Source: Cryptococcus deneoformans JEC21
Lineage: Eukaryota; Basidiomycota; Tremellomycetes; Tremellales; Cryptococcaceae
NCBI RefSeq assembly: GCF_000091045.1
Contig: NC_006684.1
Location: 1,031,001-1,095,000 of the forward strand
DNA: 64,000 bases
Reading direction: 5' to 3'
Program-made: the position numbers and the translations under genes
The notes under the pieces: generated by a model
What the model was told of the DNA's origin: nothing
Database searches by the model: none
What the model saw: only the letters and a program-made list of their open reading frames with translations
Shown here: piece after piece, positions 43,684 through 56,555 of the stretch
How the letters are laid out: each line of letters starts with the position of its first letter
Position numbering within the stretch: the first letter of the stretch is position 1

Positions 43684-46600
43684 TGTGATTGGCTGTGAGC
43701 GTCAAGTTAAACTGTTGCCGTATATGCAAATGATCTGGAAGAGGTTGAAAGCAATGCATGCAGAATGATCTGTCATATCTATATATATATTATATGATGC
43801 CGGCACGAAGCCATCCTCTCCAGCGTTGGCATTGTATGACGTCATGGACCGAAAGGAGTCGATTACGACATCATGAATTGGTGGGACTCCTCGGGGTAAA
43901 CGAAAGGGGAAACGGGGAAACTCCATACTCCAGCGTCCAGCGTAAAACATGACCGAATAGATCTTGCTGGAACCAAATAAATTATTGATTTAACTGCGAA
44001 ACGTACATCATCCCACACAGTTCAGCAGTACAAGTACCAAATACCATACTGCGATAGTGGTGAACCCCGACCACGTTTCCCACCATCCATCATCTTCGCG
44101 GTCAGCCGCCAACCAACGCTCAACGGCCACACACGAGACTGGCCGTGCACTACAGCTGCACAACGAACAGCTGTTGATCACTGCACCGCAGCGTGCGGGG
44201 GGCTTATGATAACCGGTAAATATTATGCTGCTATTCTTTGCCACTCCGGGAAACAGACTTTGACAAGTATATACGCCCCCGGTGGATATGCCCTTCTTAG
44301 CTTTCCTTGTCAAGACACCATAGCCACTCACTCATCCGACTTCGGCAGCGAATGAAAGCGACCTACACTACCATACAGCATCCTCGTCCTCCTCATGTTC
44401 TATGTCCAGAACCAGCCCTCTATTCTCATCAAGTTGGCTCTCCTTAACCCTTAGCTTTTGCCACACCATCATTCCTTATCTTTACCACAAAATCCCCTCC
44501 AAAATAAGGCTATGGACAAGATACTTTGGGGCCTAGAAAAGACTGACAGGCTAGCTACGGGGCCAGGGTTCATTCCTCCAAAGGAAACCACTCGGTATTA
44601 ATATTTCCTCCCCCTCATTGAAGCAAAGAATGCGGTCTTAATCTTTCCGAACAAAGCTACAGACATCCACAAGCATTGCGTCCCCTCCTTCACAAGGGTT
44701 ATTCATTTAAAAACGCTATGCCTAAGAAATCATATTTCATAGGAAATCCTTGGCACCCTTGTTGTTGGTACTACTGAGAGGTCTAATATGAACCTCTATT
44801 GGGCGGAATACAGAAGATTATCGTCTTTGCGGATATGTTAATATTGCTAGTTCGGAGGAAGATCACTGACAAAACGGATCATACGTCCTTGTCGTGCCCC
44901 AAACACGTCTCATCTGGTTCATCGAGCACCAATATCAACAAGTCCCCTTTCGACCTCTTGCACGCTGCCTGAAATGAGTTCGACGACTACTTGTCCTATT
45001 GTGATCCTACAGAAGCACTCTCGGACTTATTAGTTCCCTCGCCCATTTGGTAAATATCATTAGCGATCGCTGTCGTCATATCACGTCCTTGTCCACTTGC
45101 CCAAATACATGACTTGGTTACCTACAAAGTTAATACAGTCGCTTCCTTCCATCTGGAAACATCAAACCCTAATACGACATTGTCTTATTGGTGAACCTAC
45201 GCCTTCTCTGCCTGGCCTTCGCCAGCTCTGTCACTTCATGCCTCGACATTTGACGCCGGGTCCCAGATATATAATAGGTTACATCGAACTAAATGACTGC
45301 AAAAAAAGTGTCGAACACATTTCTAGATGGATGAATGGAAATGAAAACGGACACTGGACTGTACTCTGTGCCAGTGTTCGTCTGAGTGATGTAATAAAAG
45401 AAGCTGCCGTTATGATAGTGTAAAGTATGGTCGGTCGAAGCTGAAGACTTGAGCATGATTGGAAACAAGGTAGGATGGTGGGTTGGTGAAGAACGCGAAG
45501 ATTACAGGAAGTTCCAAAGAAGAGGTTCTGGGGACGTCCTGCGAATGTTACCAAGCTAAGCAATAAATGCAATGGAGAAGAGAGAAAAGATGCAGAATCC
45601 TCCGGATATGCGGGCAAACCTCCACATAGAAAAGATTACCTGATTTCGTTCAGCAGAAATGATACTAGTTTCCTGCGGCCTGTGCAGTCGTCCTGAACAC
45701 CGAATGAAGGATCCTAAAACTTGGCACGTCGAATGATAGTGATGTTGCGTTAATATCACGTCGAATCCATAAGAGATTTGAGTGTCCCTCATGCCCAAGA
45801 GGAGGACTGATTGACAATAGTAGTAATGAAGGCGGTGAAACCTCATCTCCAAGCCTCATTTTCAGGCGCCACGCAGGCCTGGCGCCCACATCAACCGGAG
45901 CCAAGAAGTTGTCTGGCCGCACGACACGTAACGATCGGAAGATTAAAAAAAAGTAGGAAATTAAAACATCATCCATGCAACAGTTGCTTGCCTACCACAA
46001 GCCTCCTTTTACCTTCTTAGATATACTCTTATATCACTCATGCAGCGATCTCCGTTATTATTGCAGACGATAGCGGCGGCCTGCAGGCGGGGTTCCGCTT
46101 TGCTCGTTCGCTGCTGTCTGCCCTCCTATCACATGATGACTTTTATCTGATGAGAACGCAGGAACTGAAGGATGCAAGAAGCAAGGCTGCGCTGTTCCAT
46201 TTCATTGCTGCTAAGACAGAGTATGTAAAATACAGATCACCAACAAGTGACAAAGGGATCGTTGGATCTATTGTAATTAACCAGAGGAAGGAGGAGGTGG
46301 CGGCGCTGCTCAATGTTGTGGCGGGACACGTCGGTAGAAAGGCGTGGTACGATAACGGCAACAAGTGTGCTATGAGAGCCGAAGTACGTACACCGGTAGT
46401 TTAGCAGTATCACGTAATTACCATATATTGCTGTAAAAATGTTGTCTTAATGCCCGAGTCCATCATAACAATCCGCCATTTTACTAGCAGGCTAACAGTA
46501 ACGAAGAAGCGACAGATGGAAGGGCTGAGCAGAGATGCAACGCGCCTTTTACGCTTCACTGCTGAACGCCGAAGCAAGAGTTATTGTCGGCTTTTTAGCG

Positions 46601-47007
46601 CCGAAATAAGGCCACGGGCGCCTTTTCGGTTTTATAATATTCAGGGTCCAAATCCATATCTGATAAACCGCTCGCCGCACACCAATTCGAAAAAGTCAAA
46701 AAGCCAACTCTTCTCCGTTTACGTCCGTCGCTCCCAAAATACTTCCTTCTCTTCTCACTTTCACAGCTTCCCCGTCCTCCTTACCACCTCCCCCAATATC
46801 CCCACTGCAGTCTAACCATTCTTTGCGAGTCTGTCACTATCTCATACACGGTTGCCTCCCACATCATACTACAGCTCCAGCATCGGCCGAAATCCACTTC
46901 TGCTGTAGAACTTTCAACACCTACACAAAGAAACCAACAGCTTCCTTGTTTCCATCACCCGCCAAACAAACGAACCGAAACTCAGTATTGCACCCTACTC
47001 CATTCAA
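43684..47007. other. 3.3 kb gene-poor interval
   Basis: I find no gene I can support. It begins as the RPEL gene promoter and ends as the promoter of the AIF-like gene. Open stretches at 45097-45423 and 46150-46404 (plus) and 45665-45976 (minus) lack recognisable motifs. A short plus-strand peptide near 44511-44600 (MDKILWGLEKTDRLATGPGF) has a coding-like look but no partners. A non-coding RNA or a fast-evolving multi-exon gene cannot be excluded. Confidence 0.35.
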
Positions 47008-48778
47008 ATGTCCCAGTCTTCCATGCGAACCGTAGTTGTCCTGGGTACCTCATATGGAGGTTGCCATGCGTCCAAAATGCTGGCAGAAGAGCTCCCTCCC
47101 AATTGGAGGCTGATCGCCATTGACAGGAACTCACATTTCAACCGTACGTATAGTTTTGTGTCATTCGCACCAGAAACGTGGCTAATAATGGTGTTCCGGA
47201 TTTGCCCGTAGACGTCTATGCCTTTCCTCGATTTACTGTTATGTCTCAGCATGCTCCAAAGGGCTTCATTCCTTACAAACGCATGCTTGAGCCTCAACCA
47301 AAGGCATCATCCGACCCCCTCACCCCCCCGCAGACCCCTCCCGCCGAGTCAGCTACTCTACCGGATGAGTTTGCTGCCCGCTCCCGACACCAATTCATCC
47401 AGGCCTGCGTTACCAAGCTCACTTCTCGAGAGGTAACATTCATTCGACCTACTCAACAAGCCAGCTCTAGCAATTCCACCGCCGAAAACATGACCTATGG
47501 CGAGTTTGATGGGGTTGAAGAGACTATCAAATTTGATTATCTCCTCTATGCTCTTGGCAGTACGCTTCCAGATCCTGTCAACGTATGGCAGCCGATTGAT
47601 GAGGGTGCGGTCGACGAGGAAAGAAAGCCGGGAACGAAGAAGCGTGGATTGCGGTTCATGAAATTGCAAATGGAGAAGTTCAAGCAAGCCGATCGTATCT
47701 TGATCGTCGGCGGCGGTGCTCTTGGCATTGAATATGCAAGTGACTTGAAGGACTTGTATCCAGAGAAGAAAATTACTTTGTTGCATTCCCGGTCAAGGGT
47801 GATGCCTCTGTATCCTCTTGAGCTTCACATGATCAGTAAGTTCAAAGCATTAAAAGCACCATTTTTGAAATGAATTTGACGTTAATTTCGTAGTCATTGA
47901 GGCGCTTACAAAAATGGGTGTGGAGGTTGTCCTCGGTGAGCGAGTGGTGACTTGGCCTGATGAGCCAGAAACACTCGACGGTAAAACCAAATACGTCACC
48001 ACGGACAAAGGTCGAACGTTCGAAGCCGACATAGTCGTACGTATGAATTTCTGCTGCTATAGTGTGCAATTATTCACGCAGTATCTAGCTGCCCTGTACT
48101 GGTCAGAAACCCCACGTTTCTCTTATGGCTGAAGTCAACCCAGCCCTCATTTCCCCCACCACTTCCCGTATCCGCGTACTGCCCACTCAGCAGGTTCATC
48201 CTGGGCCCATTCCTCCAGCTAAAGTTGAGTCCGCGGCCGATCAACTTGCACAGCTTTCTCTTGGTCCAGCTCCAATCACCCCACCGGTTTCCGATGTGGG
48301 CTCGTTTGAGACCTCCAGTGGTATTGGACATAACGAAGTTGTTCAAGGGGAGGATTATAGCCACATCTTTGCTATTGGAGATTGTGCCGAGACAAAGGCT
48401 ATCCAAGCGGGCCACACCGCGTATTGGATGGGTGAGGTCGCCGTGAGGAATATTTTGAGGTTGATCGCGAAGGAAGAAGGCGGAGAGAAGAAGGATGAGC
48501 CTTTAGAGGATTATAAGCCCGGGCCTCCTGCGATCAAGATTACTCTCGGTATTGTGAGTACAAAAGGCCGGTTCTCAAATACCTCTGATGCTTATTTCTC
48601 CATAGAGCAATGCAGTTGTAGCTAACGGTAATGGCGTCACCACCAACAATGATGGTGTTGAGGATATGCATTCTCTGGTCATGTGGTACGTATAACATCT
48701 GTCATTTATATGTAATCATTGCTGATATACTTGTGCAGGCCAACTTGCAACGCTGAGGGAATGGATATCAACGAATAA
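47008..48778 (+). CDS. AIF/FSP1-like pyridine nucleotide-disulfide oxidoreductase
   Basis: FAD- and NAD(P)H-binding oxidoreductase resembling AIFM2/FSP1 (AMID) and type II NADH dehydrogenases. The N-terminal FAD motif is TVVVLGTSYGGCHASKMLAE; Tyr replaces one of the usual Gly positions, as in several AMID-like proteins. The second Rossmann motif is RILIVGGGALGIEYASDLKD. The C-terminal FAD motif is YSHIFAIGDCAETKAIQAGH, followed by TAYWMGEVAVRNIL. Inserts rich in Pro/Ala/Thr lie between the domains. About six introns, ending GMDINE at 48778. There is no mitochondrial presequence, so a cytosolic or membrane-associated location is likely. The substrate, perhaps a quinone, is inferred from the family. 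Confidence 0.85.
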
Positions 48779-49194
48779 TTAATAATCCTTGGGTTGACCT
48801 CATTGAGTGTAACCCCTATAATGTGTGTTTCGGATACTTGGGCATTTTTGACTCGATGTGTAGATGGATATCGCTGTGTAGCAAATCACATAGGCTAAGG
48901 TACGGTGTTTACAGTATGAAAATTCCTTTTTATTACCTCAGGTAATCATTGTCTGTCTTCAATAGCGCGTCCTTCACAGAACTTGTGGCTGGCAGAAATC
49001 CTTCTCTGACGTCTGCTCATAATGAGTACGAGTACTGCAAAGAACATTAAGGCGATATAGGCTGATGCTCGAGTGACTGATGCATTTCATAATCATTGGA
49101 CGCAAGCTGATATGGCAAACACAAACAAACAAAAAGCAAGGATAACATTCTAGTTCGAATGAAGCATAGTGTAAGTCATTGCCCGAACAGGAAT
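48779..49194. other. Convergent 3' flanks of the AIF-like gene and GAL7
   Basis: A 416 bp gap between two facing stop codons, with A-rich sequence near 49110-49140. No gene is seen. Confidence 0.4.
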
Positions 49195-50909
49195 CTAAAC
49201 TGCTATTTTCTGATCCAAATAATGGGTCCCTGGCAAAGCTCTTAATCTTGATGCAGCTTGTTCAGGAGTTAAATCCCTCTATTAAAGATGGTTAGCAATG
49301 TACCGCTGTATAGGACATGACCCAATATACTTGTACTTCAGCCATCATTTCAAAGCCAACCAAAAACTTGCGTACGCTGGCGCTCCTTAAAAGAGGCGGA
49401 TAGAAGTGGAAGTGGATGTGAGCCACATCGCCGTCAGGGTTTGAAGGTGGAAGAGGAGATTGATGCAGCCCCATGGAATAAGGGAATGGGCATCTATCAA
49501 GGATCAGATCAAGTGAACAATTCAAAGATCCAGCTGATAAATGACTTACGAGAAAAGATTGTCATACCTTACCAAAAGCCTCTGAAGTATACGAGCCAGT
49601 CCGATTATTTCATTATCGTTTAGCTGAATAAGGGAAGGAATGTGTCTCTTGTAAGGAAGCACTTTTTGCAATCCATTAGCCAATTCCATTATTCGCTGAA
49701 TTCGGGGTATCTTACAAAGGGTTTCAAAAGGCCACACAGCCCAAAAAGGGACTACTGCGACCCATCCGCTCTCCACGTCAATCTCAACCACCCGTTCCTT
49801 TCGCCTCACTTCTTCTGCTGCGTAAGTGCATAGCAAACACGGACATCCGTCGCCCCGCACTGGAGTGTTACCCGAAGATACCAAAGTTGAGGCAGCCAGG
49901 TTGTTCAGCTCCGTTTGGGGTTCATCAGGTACACTGATAAAGCAATCAGGAATCCGCATTACCGTTGTAAACGTGCTTTGTCACCCACTAGGACAATGAC
50001 CAAACCTTGTAGTGATAATGTCAGTCGACTCTATCGACGACTTAACAGGAGCTTAACTCACTTGTCCATGAGGGTGAGGTGCGCTGGCCCCCATCATAGC
50101 CCCCCGATTCTATTAAAGTAATAATTATCAACACTTTCAGCAGCGTAGAGGCCTACCTCAAATATTTGCACGTATCCTTGACCACTGCTTTCCTGTAGCA
50201 TCCGTCCTTCCTCCACGTAGACGTTCTTCCACTCCCCGATCACCCTAACCACGTCGTCTACGTTCATCCTAGCAATTGTAAGATCATGCTTGGGGTGGAA
50301 GCAGATGACTTTACATCGTCCCCTGATCGGTTCAGATGCGAAAAGCGAATCTGATGAATTGACTTTGGAAGGTTGCTGAAGGGTTGGTAGAGGACCAGGA
50401 AGGAGAGCGGGGAAGTCGTTTTCGAAAGTCTGTCCGTTATGAGCAGGTATGACATGGTTATCGGGTAGGGTTTTTACTGACAAAAGTGTCTATATACTTT
50501 GGGTTCTTGTTGCCATTACTTCTTTCGTTACCCGGACAAAGATTACAAGTTGCCTCATATTCTGGAAGAGTGGTCAGGACCGGCTCCTCCGTCTGCCCCT
50601 GTGATATAATAACATCAGCATCCATCTTTTCAATATATCCCACATTGAGATTTTGGCTTGGACACATCTCATTCCTCACTGCGATAACTGTCTGATATTG
50701 AAGTACGACCCAGTCTGGACTTACCTTCCATGGGCGTTTGGTCCTATGAGGGGACACCAGTACATGCTTGCCTATCAGAGGATTATCTATTCATTTAAAT
50801 GATCAGCGGCCAGTAACCGCCTCTGCTCATGAACATGTATGTACTCACATCGCCTATGGGGGTGTTCAGTCGGCTCGAAATACGGAACCTCTAAATGTGC
50901 AGCCGACAT
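49195..50909 (-). CDS. GAL7: Galactose-1-phosphate uridylyltransferase
   Basis: Leloir-pathway enzyme exchanging UMP between UDP-glucose and galactose-1-phosphate. The start [20 protein letters not shown] is joined across an intron to [20 protein letters not shown] with K. Then [25 protein letters not shown] and [20 protein letters not shown] follow; the active-site HPH gives the uridylyl-His intermediate. Further are [48 protein letters not shown] with [12 protein letters not shown], and the end [20 protein letters not shown] with QKIAV. The domains are complete, about 385 residues, with at least eight introns. The neighbours are not GAL1 or GAL10, so no GAL cluster is visible in this window. 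Confidence 0.95.
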
Positions 50910-51590
50910 GTTTAAATGAATGGACCAATAAACCTCCCAGTCTCTCTCGGTTTGAAAGCAGACTTGACTTGCTAATGTTTTCTTTTTCTTCTCCTGTGTT
51001 TGGGCGATATGGAGGGGATTCCTGATGTGTACGCACAGGAAAACGGTGGACGCTCTATGATGATGGATCTGTCTCCTTTTTCGATGTTATTCTTTGATCT
51101 GCTCACGCATAACGAGGCACCGGCAATTTCGTGCCGGAAGAGGTGAGACTTCCAATGTGAGAAATCATGATGTCATGGCGAATCTAACCCACGTTGCACT
51201 GAAATAGTGCGCGTCGCCGCCGTTGACTTCTATCTTATTTACTTTGATCATTTATATAAACATTTCTGCTGATGGTAACGATGAACGTCAATGAATTCAT
51301 TCAAACTGTTGGCCCCAATATACTAAAGCAAAGCACGGACTAAAAGGTATTCAGGAGCCAAAGACTATGAGAAAAAGGTGCGATTACTATAAAAGAGGAT
51401 GATGATGTCACATACAAAGTTACGATGATGACGGTGAAGAAGGATAACGCATGGGGCACGAACAACAATACACGAGCATATAGGGATATGAATTTAAAGC
51501 ATCGGAAATTAGAAGTCACGGCAAGTTTGAAGCAATGTCCACGTATAAATAAGCCCAGTTGTCGGTAAAGAGGGACGGAGCTCGAGTTGT
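50910..51590. promoter_or_regulatory. GAL7 promoter and 3' flank of the Rheb-like gene
   Basis: A 681 bp gap lying upstream of GAL7 and downstream of the Rheb-like stop. No gene is supported. Galactose-response elements, if present, would lie here; I cannot name a motif. Confidence 0.4.
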
Positions 51591-52388
51591 CGGCAGTTAC
51601 CAAGGCCACCAACTAGACTTCTTCTTCTCGGGCTGAGGATTGTACACCTTCTGCATTTCCTCGAGCAAAACTTCGAAAGCACCGGCTGTTTGCAAGCATC
51701 AGACACGACAACTTTATCTCTGTCCAGAGGATGTACTCACAGACATTGGCATTATCTTTGGCGCTAGATTCTATGAAACCGGCGCGGAGTTTCTTTGCCA
51801 AAGCCTCACCCTCTTCCTTCGTGACGGATCTATTCATATTTTTAGTTGGGATCTGAAGAGAAACAATTGACTGAGCAAGGCACTTACCTTTCATCTCTTA
51901 GATCAGTTTTCTGCCCGACAATGACAAGGGGCACACTTTCTAGCCCAGCATAATCCAAGATCTTGTCATAGATTGTGGGCACCATGTCGAAGGACTGTCT
52001 AGAAGCGATGGAATATACAAGCATGTATCCATGGACTCCAACAGCATATTTGCCAGGGAACAAAGAGTATTCTTCCTGCGTTCGGATTATATCAGCCATA
52101 AAGAATATTCTTCCACGACAAGAATACTCACGAGACCAGCAGAATCGACGATCTCGATGTCGTAATCGGCTCCCTTGTATTTTACAATCTTGTGAGAAGT
52201 ATCCTCGATTGTAGGATAGTATGAAGCAGTGTAAGTCGGTGGGGCAACGTATTGTTGAGTCAAGGAAGTCTTGCCTGGTGAATTCATTTGATTAGCTTTC
52301 TCGGCCAGGCGCAAGGGCATCACCTACCAACGGAGGTCGAGCCCATGATAACGACCTTGCGCTTAAGAGGACCAGAAGTGGAGGACAT
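51591..52388 (-). CDS. Rheb-like small GTPase with altered G motifs and no CaaX box
   Basis: Ras-superfamily GTPase nearest to Rheb, the TORC1 activator. The product is MSSTSGPLKRKVVIMGSTSV with GKTSLTQQYV, effector region YYPTIEDTSHK, switch II DSAGLEEYSLFPGKYAVGVH, GYMLVYSIASRQSFD, VPLVIVGQKTDLRDER and FIESSAKDN. The EEYSLFP and PTIEDT stretches are Rheb-type. Oddities: Thr replaces the Rheb Arg of the P-loop (GxRSVGKS), Leu sits at the catalytic Gln position (DSAGL), and the G4 motif is QKTD rather than NKxD. The C-terminus reads NPQPEKKKSSWWPW, with no CaaX cysteine. Four introns. A complete ORF and conserved SAK motif argue against a pseudogene. It could be a divergent Rheb paralogue. 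Confidence 0.85.
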
Positions 52389-54721
52389 GTTGTCGGATTC
52401 AAAGACGCTCTAAATCCGTGTGTCAGCGTTGCGAAAGTAGCCTAGGTCCATATGACAACTTACATAGGGAGGCAAGCATGTCCAGCGCGAATCAGGATAT
52501 AATACATCCGCAGTTTCCCATGATTTTTGTCGAGTAGGGAGAAAACCGAGAGTGATGAGTAGGTGTAATAGAAACCGCAAGGAAGTATTGAATATGAGTG
52601 GTGAAGATGTTTGGCGTACGAGGGGGCGCAGGTTTACAAAGCGGTTTGAAGGGATGAGGTGGAGACATATGTGGCAGAAAGATGGGAACATTAATAGGTC
52701 AAGAAAAAGGCATGGTGCAAGAAAGGTGTCAGTGATCGATAATTGTTTGGTTCGATAAGGAAACTATATCGTAGTTCTCAAGATGTAGCAAAACAAGAAG
52801 CTAAGAGTAATCGCCAACGGAACAGCGTGCAATTGTATTATTGGGAACCGATACGGCGGTAGGTCTCAATGGTGATACCGCAGTGGAACAATGAAAGTAG
52901 TCACGACAAGAGAAGTAGCGTGGAAATCAATAACCCCTTGCACTCATGTTGCCACTGGATAGATGAGTTGTAGGAGATAATGACCGATCCAGTGGCAAAG
53001 GAATCCTTATTTTGCGCTCCCTCAAAACATATCCACCGCCACCATGTCAGCTTCAGGACTAAATGCCCCGGCTCCGTCAAATCGCAGATGATGATAATGC
53101 CCATAAATGATAATTTCGACAGCCGCGCGCGTTCGCATGAGGGCTGGCGCACTCATGCAAGGGGATGTCAAATTCCAAGCGCATCAAAGGAGATTATGAG
53201 ACTTGTCTGTCGTGCTCAACCATGACACATGGCGATCCCTCGCCAGGTTCAGCAGGAAAGAAAGCATTCAGGCATTCCTACTCCAAACAGCATTCCCCTT
53301 TCCGTACATCACTCACGCGCATGGCCTGCATCGCGGGTATCATGCCACGGAGTTGGAATCAAAGCAGTTCGCAAGCAGGTGTATGTATACCGATATAACA
53401 TTCTCACGGAAGAGATAAAGAAGCAGTTTGATCGGTTGGGGCGGAAATCACCGTCCGATCGATCGCCGCTTTGGAAGACCCACCGGCATCCAAAAATAAG
53501 GAAGTCATGGGAATGAACTCAGCCGTAATATGGCAAAAGCAACAAGAGGGGATCAACATGAGATGCGAAGAAAGAGACAAGCGAGCATCACCGCCTGACA
53601 TCCGGTCGTGGAGTCATGAAGGCGAAGCTCCGCACTTGAGCGGAGTGCTGCTGGCTCGTTACATGGAACTGAAAGATAAGGAAGGGAGACACCAACAACG
53701 AACGGATTGAACTAATTTTACTTACACAGGATAGGATGGCTTCTTTGAAATGGAGGCTAACTTCGGCTTACTGATCAGAAGTGAAGATGGTCTGAAAATC
53801 CTTGCAGACGGTTGGCGGGAAAGTAATCGGATATTTGCAAACAAAAACCGAGCAACGGAAGTTGTGGAGGAATATATTTGGTGAGAGGTGGTAGTATTAT
53901 ATGTTACAACGGGAGGAGTTGTTAGAGGTGAGAGATTGAGATTGCGGGAATATACAAATTCGTTCGAAAGAGCGCAAGGAGAGCAAAGCGTCAGCGTGAC
54001 GCGCGAAATCTTGTGAAGAATCAATCAAACAAACCAGGATCTGCGCACTATTCACTGCCGACAATACGGATGCGTTGTTGAGGATCACAAAAAGGTCTAA
54101 TGGGGAACGTCCTATTGTGGTGGAATGACAAGTAGTTGGGAACCCACGATCGATTGAAATAGGATTCTGATACAATTGACATTTGTTTACGACGCCGAGG
54201 ACTGACATGCACAGCGATACAGCTTGGCGAATGATGGGCTTTTTTTGCATTCAGGGTCCTGAACCCATCATTTTCGGGTTCAATTCAGCTCAAGTCTACA
54301 CACTTTAATTTGCTTCCGTTTATCCTATTGACCGGCGCATCAAGGGTGACAACCCGTGATCCGAAAGCCGACTTCCCATCATCCGTTCCCGTTCCCCTGG
54401 TTCGCAGAGTAATGATTATCCGTCTAGATCAGTAAGCTCCACCTGTACAAGTCAATTGTTTATTTGTAGTATAACAGCAATTCTCAACACAGTCACAGCA
54501 TGTATATGATGGTGATAATTGTTTGTTTCTCGAATCCAGAAGTTTTGAGATGACATACATACTACTACTACTGTTCTGTTCATTTGTTAAATAAGCCCAG
54601 AAACGTACGATGCTTCTTAATAAGACAATTTGAAGTCCAAAATGCCTACATTAACGTTCTTGTTTAGCATGGACTAGCGAGATATGGCAGTCCACATATA
54701 CAGTCACCTTCGCGCACTCAA
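52389..54721. other. 2.3 kb gene-poor interval
   Basis: No gene is supported. It contains the Rheb-like gene promoter (left) and the AP-3 mu 3' flank (right). A minus-strand open stretch at 53722-54024 ends in a GTAAGT donor but continues into sequence without recognisable coding. Short GATCGG/CCGATC inverted pairs lie near 53430-53465. Confidence 0.35.
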
Positions 54722-56555
54722 CTACCATCGCACCTCTATTTTACCAGCCCTGCCAATCATTTTTACCCCCTTGAATGGCTTGTACATTACATCACCTTGC
54801 ACCTTGAGCTGATTCACTCGGAGGTTTGAGTACGAATAATTCTGAATGGTAAAGCCGACATCAAAGGATGGGGATACGATAGGACGAGCTTCACTACAAC
54901 GTTGGTCAGCAATACTTCCTCACATTAGCACATGAAAGCTGGATTACCTCGAGGTAAAGGTTCCAGTTAAAGTCGGCGACCGCTCCGTCGAGACTAAAGA
55001 AGCAAGGTGCCATTTGAGAATTTGCGTATGCGGATCAAACTCCCAATTTCCCCCTCCCACAAAACCTTCAGCAGCTTCCTCCTTCCCAATCTGGGTATGT
55101 AAAGGTCGCCTTTCACCAGAGGCATTGGCACTAACCGATGTTGCGCCTTTGCCAAGGAAGATAGACACATTTATATCCTCCAGAGGTCGAGTGTTAAGGC
55201 GAGATGATAGAGTAAGTGTGAAGCGTCCTTGATAACAACGGTCAATTTCAATCAACAGCACTTCAACCGCCTTGCTCACCGCCGTAATCCCCAATCGTCA
55301 ATCCAGCTTTCAACTGTATAGGAACAGAAGTTCTCGCGTTGTTGATGACAGATTCATACTCTAGCAGTCTGAACTTGCCATCTGGAGGGATGAAGGAGAG
55401 AACACCATCCTTCATCCATCGAGAATACCTGTGATTTTTTATTAGCTCAGTTATGGGCTAAAAGTAAGCCCACGATGCAGAAATTGACATACCTAACACA
55501 AGGGTGGAATGAGCACTGATGCATGCGTTTTGGATCGGAGAAGTTAAGAAGGAGATCCGGATTACCGGATAAGCGAGAGTTACAGTTGATACGACCCCAG
55601 ACAGAGGCCGTCAAAGTATTCCCTCTCCTGCATGCAGTCCATGAGTAAAAGTGGGCCTATCTCGAAGACATCACATACCTATCCACAATTGCATCCAGAC
55701 ATTCCTCAATATCAAAGTAAATTTCGTTATTATTATGTCGCACTCCCGGGCGTCGCCAAGGTATCGGTGCTGTAAACGGCGCCGTTGTAGTAGACTGAAG
55801 ACTACAAGATAGAATGAACCAGCTCAGTATTTTGGCCCGTCCCAATACAACCTGGAGAATACTTACCCAGAAACACCGGCTGCACCGAATATCTTCCGGA
55901 CCAAGCTTGGAGGAAGAACGATTTCCTTCAACATCTCCGTCTCTGTCGTCATGGGATGTCCCTCATCAAGAGTCTCTTCAATTAGCTATGAGAAGGCTAT
56001 TAATGCAATCACTGAGTTGTATCCAAACGACACTCGCCATATAAACAATGTCAAAGTTATCTTTGATTGTCGTTTCCGTCACATCACCCAAGTAATTTCG
56101 AAGAATGTCTAAAAGAGACTCTAAGAATGAGAATGCGAAGAGCGGATTCACTATCGCCATTGATGATGTTGGTCAGCGTACCAACCATTACGATAAGTCC
56201 ATGTCTTACCTTCTTGTCCTATTGGCACCAAAAAGTACAGCCCATTTCGTTCTGAATGGCACAGTCCTCCTCCCAACATGCCTGTCCTTCCATTGTCAAG
56301 TGTGTTCACCCATAAAACGGGATCCATCCCTCTACCAGGGCCATTAACCAATGCCCTCTTCCGAGCTGCATTGAACGTATCTATATGTGCTGTGGCATAC
56401 GATGGGAGATATGAGGCGAAGTTTGAACAGATGATGGGCTTGCTATGGAGTTCCATGTCATAGTTAGATAAGACTTGTATAGGTAAAATGGAGGATATCA
56501 CAAGATGGACATACCCGTTTGTGTCTAGGATGATGATTCCATCTATCTTTGACAT
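54722..56555 (-). CDS. APM3: AP-3 adaptor complex subunit mu
   Basis: Medium chain of the AP-3 complex, which sorts cargo from Golgi/endosome to the vacuole. The N-terminal longin-like domain begins MSKIDGIIILDTNGKPIICS and has FLESLLDILRNYLGDVTETT with IKDNFDIVYM. The mu-homology domain has NNNEIYFDIEECLDAIVDRR, SGNPDLLLNFSDPKRMHQCS, FHPCVRYSRWMKDGVLSFIP and PDGKFRLLEYE, which matches AP3M rather than AP-1/AP-2 mu. The end is MYKPFKGVKMIGRAGKIEVR with W, TAG at 54724-54722. Eight or more introns. About 460 residues. The start at 56555 is the first Met of the longin fold. It is divergent from NSA1. Confidence 0.9.

Noticed and set aside
44511..44600. Short plus-strand peptide MDKILWGLEKTDRLATGPGF as a gene
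   Set aside because: About 30 codons, with no convincing splice partner or family; kept only as a note in the gap entry.
44560..44600. GGGTTCATTCCTCC as a tRNA T-arm
   Set aside because: The B-box consensus is broken and no matching D-arm, anticodon arm or acceptor stem is seen. No other tRNA candidate was found.
49195..52388. A galactose (GAL) gene cluster around GAL7
   Set aside because: Neighbours are an AIF-like oxidoreductase and a Rheb-like GTPase; no GAL1 or GAL10-type gene is visible here.
53722..54024. Minus-strand 100-residue frame as a mitochondrial protein
   Set aside because: Ser/Arg-rich with a good terminal donor, but no recognisable downstream exon.
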